Shown one piece after another: positions 26,691 to 37,480 of a stretch of 64,000 nucleotides of DNA (position 1 is its first letter; every line of letters starts with the position of its first letter). The notes under the pieces were generated by a model. It had not been told where the DNA came from, did not search any database, and saw only the letters and a program-made list of their open reading frames with translations. This DNA comes from Rhea pennata (Eukaryota; Chordata; Aves; Rheiformes; Rheidae), in assembly GCF_028389875.1 (NCBI RefSeq), contig NC_084669.1:6657501-6721500 (forward strand). Direction: 5' to 3'. The position numbers and the translations under genes were made by a program.

Positions 26691-29600
26691 GAACATTCTA
26701 TCCATGCCTCTTACAGTCTTTCCTTAGACACCTGCTGCTATGCAGGGTCAGTTAATGACACATGACAAAAAGGAGCTTTAACCTGAATGCTTTTCTGCTC
26801 TTACGCTCCCGGCTCTCTGAACAAGAGAGCTAAAGTTTGTTTTTTAATTTCTGAACCATTCTCTCATGATACTAAAGGCACAAAGCTTCCAAAAAAAGAG
26901 GTGTACTCTAACCTTGGGAGAAGCTTACATCATACACAAGTCATCTGGATAATTCTTCCTAAAACTCAGCTGCTGGTGAAACAAACAAAGCACACAAACT
27001 TTCCCAGATGTGTGCTTCATGAGGAATTCTCAGTCAATGCATGATTTATAACTTGGCACCCTCAAAAAACACAAAATCGTGATTCAGAGATGAAATATAG
27101 ATGTGGAACTGCTATGGAGGGAGACAAAAAGGGTTTATTTGCAGATCAGTCCCAACTTCTGCATTTGCAAGCTTTTTCACTGCTTCCAAATGTTGCATTG
27201 GGCAATTATTCTTCCTTTAATAGTAAAAAGATTTAGGTTTAGAATTCAAAGTCTCTTAATTTTCCATAACTGTTACCCAAGTAAAATTTCCTCTGCAGAA
27301 CTTGCAGGATGAGAAATGGCAATTCTGCTAGATGCTTTTCAACAAAAGAGGAGAGACAAGCTGTCCAGCTGGATTTCTGTTGGAGAAGAGTTTACCACGC
27401 CAAGTAGCAAGACTATCCCCTACAGAAAGCATCTTCATTGATTTCTAATGTGATTATCTCTAGAATCTATCCTTGGCTAAAAGCAATGAGATGCCTCTCG
27501 TTGGCGTGGAGCATGGAGACTCAGAGAAATGAATTTTTTTTTCTGTAATAGCCAAAACTAAAGAAGATAGAAAAAGGTTCACTGTGAATTCTGTTCAGCA
27601 AATCAAACTTTCATCCCCAACAACACCTCTGAGGGAGTGAGAAGGAAAGCAATGTGGAGAGGAAATCAGTAGAAACCCATGAAAAACAGAATGAAAAGCA
27701 ACAAACAGCACCAACATATATGAAAAAAATCTTATGGAGTCATCCCCAGATATTTTGGCAACCTCTGCCAAACCATGATTTAGCATAGTATCCTTCCTTC
27801 CTAGCTCATCTGCCTGTTAAAGATGTCAGTTGTTTTGCACTTCCTATGGGGGTGTTTAGGCAGAAATGTCAATGGAGACTCACTGGTGGTATTCTCACTT
27901 GCCATCTTCCCTTTGGTCCTGAATCTCCTTTTTTTTTTTTTTTTTTTTTGGGGGCCACAGCACTTGTATTTCCTTCCCTCTGCCTCCTCCCATCCCAAGA
28001 TGAGACTCCTCATCAGCTCTTTATGAAAGGCTTGACAGTAGCAGACTAGTCATGTGCCTTCCACAGATGCTGCAAAGTGAACATAATTGCAATGCCATGG
28101 AGCTTCTCTGTTCTCTTGGTAGGTAGCCCCTTTCATGCGACACACTAGATGGTTAAGCAGACTCTGCCCGAATTAGATTGTTTCCTCATTTCTAATGTTT
28201 GCTTCAGAAATAGATACTTCCTATAGAATTATGATGGTCTCCCACTACATACGCATGGAGAAAAAAAAATATTATCATTTTAGATAAGAGCGCTGTCACA
28301 CAGACTAACACTGACCAAAGAACAACTGAAGATAATATGAGAAAGAAAATACATAAAGCCTTGCGAGGGTCCAGTAAGGTGACGTTTAATCCAATCTCAT
28401 TAAATATGTGTTTTATGCAGTATATTAAATGGTATTTGTTATCAAACTGAGAACTGTTGTCAGACAAAATAAGACAGACAAAATGACCTAGAAAGATTAG
28501 AAAAAAATTGGAAAAAATAAATAATGGAGTTTCAATCTCAAAAAAATAAACTATTGCAACAGAAGGAGGAAATAAATCATCCAAATTTATTCACGGGGAG
28601 GATGGTTCTAGGAAAAAGGGGATGGTCCCAGAGCACTGGGAGCTAGTAAACAGCATCCCAACAGTCACTGTGCTGATGCCCACCAAAGGAAGGGATTGGC
28701 CCTTTCAATAGTTAAGGAGAAGAGGTATTGCACTTAAAATAAGGCAACACACAAAATAGTGTAACATAGCCTCAACCTACCCGGAAAAGCCAGGTTTCCT
28801 AGTGAAATCATATATCCAGCAAGAGAATATGCAACCAATACAAAAATAGCTGCCACTGTTTATTAACTGCCTTTTAGGCCTCCTCAGGCTTCAGGGCAAT
28901 GGAGGACTCTATAAGCAACCTCACTGATGGAAACTGCTCAGAAATATCCTGATGGATCCTCTCTTTGGCACTGTCTCTTCTCCAGGGCCTCATCCCATTT
29001 GTCCTGTCACTTCATTGGATTTTGGTATGGGCCACTGAGGGGATCAGATTCAGGCTGCCTGCACAACAAACTCCATCCCTTGGTACATCTCTGAGGGACC
29101 ACCATCTGGAAGGAACTGAAGACTGACTGCATGAAATTTGAGGAAGACCATCCATGCTGACTGGAAAAGACAGTCTAGAAGGAGGAAAGAACAAAAACTG
29201 TTAAATTTGGTTAAGACTTAATTGATTAGAAACAGCAAGTAGAGAATGAAAACTCTCAAGGGCTGGGCAGAAGGGATTAAGCAAGAAATGAGAGGAAAGT
29301 AAAGAAAATTTAGCCAGAATAATCACGGAGAACTCCTAGACTGGAAAAAAAAATCCCTTGAGATGAAGGCCCAGTACTTGAGTAATTTTTATACCAAAAC
29401 TGTCTAAAACTCAGTAGAAAAAGGTTTGAAGTCCAAGGGACAACATGGCATGATAAGCCTTGGCCCATTCCCAGCTGCAGTAAAAATCCATTTCACTTTG
29501 GTTATATCAGAGTAATTGTACTGATCTGAATTGAATTCCAGTGTTGAGAACAGACTGATCCTAAGGTCTCAGCCTTGCAGACCACTCACAAACAAGTTCC

Positions 29601-31039
29601 GCTTCCTCCTGCTGAGCAGTCCCCCAAAAGTCAACGGACCTACTCAGATAGAGTAAGCACTTTCTTAGCTGCAGAATATGGTGGATACATAAAATCCTCA
29701 GTCCTTACTGCACCACTGAGAAGATAGCTGCAAATAAATTATTTTCATTCTTGAACACAGCCAGCTGCCCTGCCTTCATTAGTATCACTTGCAGCATCGC
29801 ACCGAGGTCAAAACTGAGCCTTGGATACCTGTGTGTGTTTCTGTTCCTCTTAGCCTGGCCTTTCTTCCTTCAATAAATCCTTGTGACAGTTTCTTCAACT
29901 GTATCTGGAGAGGCATCATATGAGCTAGAAGCAGCTGGGCCAGTTCAACAGACTTCTGCCTCATCCATCTTCTCCCTCACCCGTGTTTTGTTCTGTCTTT
30001 TCATTTTAACTAGCAACTCTATGGATTTTTTTAAAAGCAAAATGAAGTAAAATACTCATAATCTTTGCAAGACTTTCTTTAGACTATATACCTTAATTTT
30101 TGCTCCCTGATTAATCTTTCTCATAAAGCAGTATACCTTTTTCAATCCTCCAAGCAAAATAATTACAAAGATAATCTAGCTGAATTTAATCAAACTGCAG
30201 AATTCTTTCTTTTCCCGGCCTTTTAATTTAATTCCACATCCTGTGATCTTAAAGAAATATTAGGATTATATCATCTTGTTATTGTTTAGATCATATGCCC
30301 ATAAAAAATAAGCAGCAAATGATTCTCTTCTTATTCAGTGCCACGCAGAACACTCATATATCATGCAGCTTATTTTTAAATTAAACACTCAGGGGAAAAA
30401 TCTCATTGATGAGCAGGAGTTAGATAGCTAGCTCCAAATTCCATTGGCAAAAATTTTAGAAAAGGATAGTATTTCCTTTGAAACAGTAAAGAAAGAGGAA
30501 CCATTGTTTGTTGTTTGTTCTTGATTGATACTTTATAAAGACAGTAACTGCACTGATTTGCTTTTTGATGTTTTCAAGCACTGATACGGATCCTGATGTG
30601 ATTTTACCGGTATTTTAGCCATGGAAATAATCCCATTGACTTTAGCACCTCCGTTTGTGCTAGATGAATATAAACCAGAAGTCATTCATAGAGGAATAGA
30701 AGAATCAGTCTCATGGCTAATGACAGCCGATGAATAAAAACACACCTTCTGTCCCTCCACGTGCAGAGGGGGCTCATCTTAACAGTCAAGTTTAGGTTTT
30801 ATCAGGATTGGAGTATTAGGAAGTCTGAATACTCAGACTTGCCTCAGACCCTTCACTGCAAGTACTAGTCCTCAGCATGGTAAAGACATTTATCTTTCGG
30901 TTTTGTGAAAAAGAGTTCATTAGCAGCCTTAGCGAGCAAAGCAGCACATGGAGAGGAAGATCATCTTTCAAGAAGTAAGTTTGAAACCACGCAGTTTTTT
31001 AAGAGATCAATAATAACCCATTGTACTGTCCACAGGTAT

Positions 31040-31129
31040 AAGAGAAAAAAACCCACAAAAACACAGAGAACAAACCCACAAAAACAAAGAAAAAACACCA
31101 AAACAAAGAAAAAACACAAAAACAAGAGC
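31040..31129. repeat. A-rich imperfect minisatellite
   Basis: About 90 bases of A-rich sequence with only C and G interruptions, built from variants of AACCCACAAAAAC and AAAGAAAAAACACC. It creates artefactual lysine-rich open frames. Confidence 0.7.
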
Positions 31130-34100
31130 AGCCCTTGAAACAGGTACAACATACCCTTGGGGCCTAGTAACAGAGAAGAGTTGTTACATTCCTCTTTAGC
31201 TGTTTTTTCTTCATAGCTTTCAAAATGAGCCAGTGCACATCCAGCCACCAACACACAGGTGACAAAAACACAGATATTTGTGGTAGAGCCCATTTCTGTG
31301 GTTATGGCTTTCATTCTAAAGTTGTTTATCACAGAGACGTATGCATAAGTTCAGTACAAATGTTGCCAGCCTTGTAATGCTCTCAGCAGAGCATTCCTAA
31401 AAACACCTCTTTCAGACATTAATGTCTAAATTATCTTTGAATATAAAAATATATAATTACTACAGAAAGCTAAATACAGACACAAAATTCTGCCAGTATC
31501 TTCGATAAATACTGAAAGTTCTTTGCTAAGTGACTTTAGTAACTCTAACTTACCACCTTCTCAGAAAAGGAATATATTGATTACAAATATAGACAGTCTC
31601 CTCATAAGATTCATTATTTTGTATTTGAGGGAAGTAATCACATGAGGTTAATGGAGCAGATGCTAGTAGCTTTCTTCAAGTCCCTGTAGTTAATGTTTGT
31701 TCTGCAAGTTTTACTAGCTAATGGCTTCTATGTGTTAATAACCTGACAATCACAGCCCAGTACTAAACATTTTTTAAAATGCCAACCAAAACAACCAAAC
31801 ACGCTAGATAACAATTAGACCATAACATCAGTGTTCCACAGCCACAAAAAAAATGAAGGGACACGGTCCCACCTCTTTAGTAACAACGTGTGGATAGAAG
31901 AGCTCTTGGCTTCCCCAGCATTGCCATATCCCAAGACCTGCTGCCTATGACCCCAAACTGGTGCAGCTGGCCCCAGGGAGAACCTTTATGTCATGTAGGC
32001 TTACATGTTCTTTTCACAAAGGCCTGGAGACTCGCGTTTCCTAAATTTCCTCCATTAGAGTATCGTGACGTACTCCGAACTCTTCGGTTCTGTTTTTTTC
32101 CACCAGAAAGAAATAGTTACATGCTTTGAAAGGAACCCCATTTTTAAACTAGAGCTTGAAAGCACCCTGTTTCATTTGAAGTAATAGCTGATTCCATTCT
32201 TTTCTTCTTTTTCCTTTTTTTTTTTTTTCTCTTTTGGCTATTACAGTAGTGAGAGCTCTTCTTGGACTTGAAAAAGAAAACTAAACTGAGTCACTGTGCG
32301 CGAATTTCCTCTGCTTATAATGTTTTCCTTACAAAGCACTTTGCTTTTATATCAAGAGATACAGGACAGGACTTTAGATTCTACGTTCAGAAGCAGTGGT
32401 TTATGAAGTTGCCAAAGTCAAGCTGCAATAATCATATTCTCCATGGGGTTTTGGCTGTCGCTATAGTCACCTTCTTTCCTTCAAATATGCTCTTCATTGT
32501 TCTAGTGCCCTTTTTCCAATTGTTCTACAGCCAAGTTCTTGGAAAGCAATCATGCTTCTTGTTTAGGATTTATTGCTAGTCTTTTGCCAATAAGGATATG
32601 CACAAATCTCTCCTATGATCATCCTGCAAAGGCAAGCTAAAAATATAGCAATTTGAGAACATGCACGTTTCACATGTTATATGGCAGCAAGGTGCATTCT
32701 TCAAAAAATTCTGAGATACAAAAAATAAGGGTGACCCTTTTTATTAGGTTGATCAATGGCTGTGCTTGGGTGCCATAAATATAAGCTTTTTCAGAATGCC
32801 AATAATACCCAAAAAGGAAAAAAAAAAGTGCTTGTGCTATGTTTTAGTGGTTGCAAACTTTTTTTCTTCCTTTTACCAAATTGTAACCACACTTGGGAAA
32901 TCCTATGTCTGAGGAAAAAAAAACAGTTTATCTTCCAAATGGGCCATTTTAAAACTAATAGCCATGATGACTAATTTAGCTAAAACTTTAAGAGGGTATA
33001 GGGGTGGAGACTGTTGTTTTGATTCTTTCTATTTTACAAGTTTGTGAAGGATTTTGAAATTTATTACAATCAGGTTGTATTGGGGTTTTGAAACGTTTCA
33101 AGCTGTTAAAGAGAATTCACATAGATAGAAGTGGCACGTTACACTAGGGAAGACTATGTCCTTATGGCTAGGAGGTAGTGCATCATGAAAAAGATTATCT
33201 GGGAAATGTCTTGGTGCCCTTGGTCACCATGTCTTGGTCACCCTTATCTGACCATATTGTTTGTTCTTCATAATCACGTCATAATTTAATCTTCAGTCTC
33301 TGAGAAAGACTTGTCTTTTATCAGCCTTTGACTGGCAGAGATATGGATACAGACTGTGTGGATCAGTTTTAAAGCTTCTCTGTGTTGGGGCTGTTCAAGT
33401 TTATCTGAAATTCTGAGAGGCCCAGTCCTTAGTCCCTCCTCAGCCCTCCCATTGCCTCGTTGGTTCTGATTTTGTCCCTTGTCAAACAACCTTAAACCAG
33501 GAAACTGAGTCTAGATTCATTTAGGAACCTAGATTCACTTTTAGCAGCTTGGCCTATTTCCATTAGTAATGGGTCTGTAATGATTCTGTGGTTAAGGCAT
33601 GATTGCTGAGACTCAGAAAGAAGGCGGCTAATTAAAAGATCCAGATAAATGTTTCGCCACTTCATAATTTAGGGGTTCTTACTCAACCTGAAATGGCTGC
33701 AATTGCAGTCATCTTCCTCTTCTTTTCATGATTCTCATCTCTCTTGTCTTCCTTTCTCTGCTTATTCTTTCCCTCGGGCAAGAAGATACAGTCCCAAGTA
33801 CCTATTTGGTTCCTACCTGATTGCTTTTTCCTTTAACAATTTAAGTACAATTAAAGTAACATTTTTTTTATACAGTCCTAAAAGCTCGTGATAATTTCTG
33901 TAATGGAAATTCACATGAAAAATAATGATTGAGAAAACAGTATAAACTTAATACTAATTTATAAGTGAATTTTCAAACACAAAACTCCCATTTTTAACTT
34001 TTTCAACTGATGGATTTTGAGTATGATAAATAACTTGCATGTGATTTTGTACCAAAGTATTTCATATTCTGCAAACAGATGCAGATTTGAAGATTTACTA

Positions 34101-35245
34101 AAATTTATTCTCTACCTGAAATTATTCAATGAAATACATTTTTGTATTTGAACTACATTTATTGTTTTCATTGTTCAAATAAGATTATTCTTGTATCATA
34201 CAATGTCAGTTAGTTCTGAGCATACTTCTCACTGTAATCATGAATATTCTGGTACAAGCACTGGCATAGTCAGTTATGAAATTTGCTTCCCAATATTTCT
34301 GCTGAAAAATTCACTTTGCATTCATGGTTGTCTAAGTAAAATGCAGTCACAAAAGAACTTACACAAGGGACAGAGAAAAACCACTAGCAGGGCCAAAGCA
34401 AATAAGTTGCAAAATTTAAACCAATATTTGCTAGAAAACATTTGTGGTGGTCACTCAGGTTGACTTCTAGGTCTCTTAACAAGTTTTCACTGCAATACTT
34501 AATGTTGCAGGTCTACCTAAACTTTCATTTGACATTAGTTTGAAGTTTCTCCCTTCAGCAATAGTGTTGGCTTTAGTTTTTCTTGTAATTGTGATAAAAC
34601 TGCTTCTACTAAACTCTGCAGAATGGATCCTATTATTTTGCTTCTCCTAACATTAAATATCACATTGCAGGCACTAACAACCATATAATTGAGCTAATAT
34701 GGTCTTCACTTTTGACTTTACAAGTGGAAACACACATGTATGTCCTTTGCTTTGGCTACAGGTTAGCCCAGCTAAATCTATTCATGGAATCTGCAGGAAC
34801 AGGAGCAAGCTTATTTTTAGATACCATAATCCTTGATATATTAATTTGTTTTTACTCTTGGTCTTCAATACACTGCCTGTCCTCTTCATCTGCAATGATA
34901 TCCGCTTACATTATTTCCTTCAAATTTTAGAAATATTTTACTCATAGAAGCCTGCAATAATAGTTAAAAACTTGGAAACATCTATGCTGCAGATATATTA
35001 ATACTTATGGCTTTGTGATGTCAGGTACTTTACTTCTAGAGTTCTTCATTTCAAAAACTTCAGTCAAAAAATTGCTCAAAAAATAAATGCCAGGCCTCAA
35101 AAAGTGTTGTTGGAACTTCAGATATAGATAAAATAAAAGTTGAAATATAGTTTGAAGTCAATACTGAAAAAGTTCTGCTGTTTGAATTCTAGCTGACAGC
35201 TTCTTTATTTTTTCCTATGTTACTGTTACCATCTTGCTGAGGATG

Positions 35246-35296
35246 GTAGGAAAAAAAAATAAAACATACAGTAGGAAAAAAAAACTAAAACATACA
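35246..35296. repeat. 25-bp tandem duplication
   Basis: Two adjacent copies of a GTAGG-A(n)-TAAAACATACA unit, starting at 35246 and 35271 and differing by one substitution. This is a recent-looking local duplication in the intron. Confidence 0.7.
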
Positions 35297-36866
35297 GGCA
35301 CATTAAAAATGACTTGCAAAATATTGGCTCTCTGAAAACAACACACAATAACAGTATTTCTTAAGAGCAATAATTAATACCAGTCATTTAAAGTATTCTT
35401 AAAGCCTTTTGAAAACTAAAGCAGTACTGTATTGCTGGTAGCAACAACTGTGTCCTAAACAATATTATAAAGGACAACAGAAAATAGTAATTCTCCGTTG
35501 GAAGGCAGAAAGTTGTAACCCCCGATCTACTCAGTGAAATAATACCTTTACCCTTATTATTTATACTGCTTCCCCCCCCCCCCCCCCGAGGATGGCAGGA
35601 CTTTACTTTTTAGCTAAGCCTCACAAGTTCAACACCCCACAAGTTATATAAACATTATTTTACAATCTGAACTATTTCCCATGCAAAAGGATCACTCCAG
35701 GGGAGGACTGTTTGGCTGATCTCTTTTACGAAACTAATGCTGCTTTGCTTGTATCGCGCAGCGTCCGGAATGACCGAACCGAAGTCCACCCCTCGGGCCC
35801 CGGGCTCCCCAGCAGCCAGCTCCAGGCATTCCAGAGGAGAGTGCGAAAAAAAGCCTGCAGGTTTTACGGCAACTCAAAATGCTCAGTCTAGCAAGCGTTT
35901 CCAGGCCATACAAGTTTGAATAAAGGCTTGGAAAAAAAATATTTTAAGCAGTTGAGAAGAAGAAACGCAACTCTAGCAGAAAAGGCTCGCACCTCGGCGG
36001 TGATGCTGCGAAGTAAGCCGCGCTTGCTGCGCACGGTGCTCTCCCGCGGGCAGTGCCCTGCGGGGTGCTCCCGGACGCAGGGGGTCTCCGCGGGGAGGCG
36101 GCCGCCCCCCGCCTCCGGGGAAGGCCGGGAGCGGGGCCAGCACCGAGGCGGCCCCCTCCCCAACCCCCCGGGGCCCCGGCGGCAGGCTGCCAGCCGGGCT
36201 CCGCGCCCGCGGCAGCCCCGCGGGGGGATATCCTCCGCGGGCACGCACCGCCCCGCGCCCAGAGAAAGCCGCCTCCCCTCCCGAAGCGAGGAATGCAACC
36301 TGCACGCCCGACTGCTGGCGGTTATCGGGGTTTGCTGGGGGGGGTCTTTCTTTTTTTTTGGGGGGGTGGCTTTTTGGAAGGCGGGTGTTTGAGAGAGCCC
36401 AGCGCCGCGGTGCAGCCGCGATTTCAGTGCGTTTTTAACGGGCACGGCGCAGCGCCTCTCTTCGGGGCGCGGGGCGCTCTCGGCCGGCGGCACCCGCAGC
36501 TCCCGCGGCAGCCAGGCGCCCTCCGCAGCCCGCTGCCGGCGGGAGGCAGCCCGCGCCCGGGAGCCCCGCGGCGCTCCGGCATCCGCCGCCGCCGGGCCGA
36601 GCCCGGCTCCCGCTCCGCGCGCTGCCCGGCTCCGGCTGCGGACAAACACGCTCGCAACAACGGGCATGTTTGCGGCAACATGATATCACCTAATAACGCC
36701 GAATAAGGCAATGACGGCACGCTGAAGCGATACGATCCTGGCGGGCTCACCGCACGGCGCGGAAAGCTCTTCGCCGATCTGCTAAGCCCGTCTGAATGAA
36801 TGCATCTGCAGCTGACCTTTAACAATAGGCGCCGAAATAGCACAATCTGCAGGACCATGTTTCGGC

Positions 36867-36975
36867 GGGGGGGGGGGGGGGGTGAGGGGAAGGAAGAGAA
36901 GGGTGAATATTATAATCTCTGCAATCTCGTTCACTTCCTTTCCCAAACCTCCTCACCCGGGGGGGGGGGGGGGGG
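36867..36975. repeat. Two poly-G tracts (16 and 17 G) in GRK5 intron 1
   Basis: G runs at 36867-36882 and 36959-36975, 76 bases apart, lie on the non-GRK5 strand some 220-330 bases downstream of the GRK5 exon 1 donor. Such runs can form G-quadruplexes. They are also prone to length errors in assemblies. Confidence 0.9.
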
Positions 36976-37200
36976 ACACCGATATTTCCCTTGTAATCGG
37001 GGCTGTGTTTCACACAAGCCGTTTCCAAGGCAGGTCGGCCACATGGCACCCGCAGGGCGCCGCGAGTGGCCCCGGGAGCGCAGCCCCCGCTGCACGCCCG
37101 CGCCCCACCGCCCCGCGGCCGCCCCTTCCCAGCCGGGCATCGCCCCGCAGAGGGGCGACTGCGACAAGGATGCTCCAGCCTCCTCCCGCCTCTCGCTCAC

Positions 37201-37252
37201 CTTCCCTGGCTTTCAGCAAGACGGTGTTGGCAACGATATTTTCCAGCTCCAT
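37201..37252 (-). CDS. GRK5: GRK5 coding exon 1 (N-terminus of G protein-coupled receptor kinase 5)
   Basis: On the minus strand the ATG at 37252-37250 opens MELENIVANTVLLKARE plus the first base of the next codon, followed directly by a GTGAGC splice donor (37200-37195). This peptide is the characteristic GRK5 N-terminus. In the GRK family it forms the amphipathic helix that docks onto the activated receptor and membrane. GRK5 is a Ser/Thr kinase that phosphorylates agonist-occupied GPCRs; its RGS-homology, kinase and lipid-binding regions lie on later exons beyond the left edge. A second in-frame ATG two codons upstream (37258) is possible, but the family starts at MELEN. The exon sits in a strong CpG island and diverges from PRDX3, as in other vertebrates. 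I did not find exon 2 in 1-37200; a short, diverged exon could be missed by eye. Confidence 0.93.
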
Positions 37253-37294
37253 TGACAAGCTCAGTCAGCGTAGGTAGGCAGCGGCACTGCAGCA

Positions 37295-37302
37295 GGACGT
37301 CA
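37295..37302 (-). promoter_or_regulatory. CRE-like site just upstream of the GRK5 start codon
   Basis: On the GRK5 strand this reads TGACGTCC, seven of eight bases of the CREB/ATF consensus TGACGTCA, 43-50 bases upstream of the ATG. It may fall in the promoter or in the 5'UTR. The function is inferred from the motif only. Confidence 0.35.
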
Positions 37303-37450
37303 CTCCCCGTAGGTGCGGAGTCTCCGGGCGACCATCAGCCGCCTTCCCCTTAGCGCATTATTCCTCCTTGCATTATGTCCCTCCCGCCCCTGCGCCCGCT
37401 GAGCTCCCCCCGGAGGCGGCCGCGCCGGCCCGCGCTCTCCGCTCGCTGGC

Positions 37451-37480
37451 TCGGCTCGGCTCGGCTCGGCTCGGCTCGGC
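37451..37480. repeat. (TCGGC)6 pentanucleotide repeat
   Basis: Six exact copies of TCGGC in the GRK5 CpG island, about 200 bases upstream of the GRK5 ATG. The long serine/arginine- and alanine-rich open frames around it are artefacts of this composition. Confidence 0.9.

Larger units (their letters stand above)
26691..35979 (-). other. GRK5 intron 1, promoter-proximal part
   Basis: AT-rich intron between the CR1 pair and the CpG island. It contains a 21-base T run (27929-27949), an A-rich imperfect tandem array built on ACAAAAAC-type units (31040-31129), a T-rich tract (32215-32228), a 25-bp tandem duplication (35246-35296) and a 16-base C run (35572-35587). No exon, RNA gene or recognisable transposon was seen. 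Confidence 0.55.

Noticed and set aside
28204-28584. 126-codon hydrophobic minus-strand frame resembling a membrane protein
   Set aside because: Phe/Leu/Ile-rich only because the complement is A-rich. No family motif or exon signals.
35888-36706. Long overlapping open frames on both strands (259 and 217 codons)
   Set aside because: Same CpG-island composition effect, with no splice or initiation context linking them to GRK5.
1-37200. GRK5 exon 2 or later exons within the window
   Set aside because: No minus-strand stretch resembling the expected Lys/Gly-rich block and RGS-homology start was found. Long first introns are normal for this gene.
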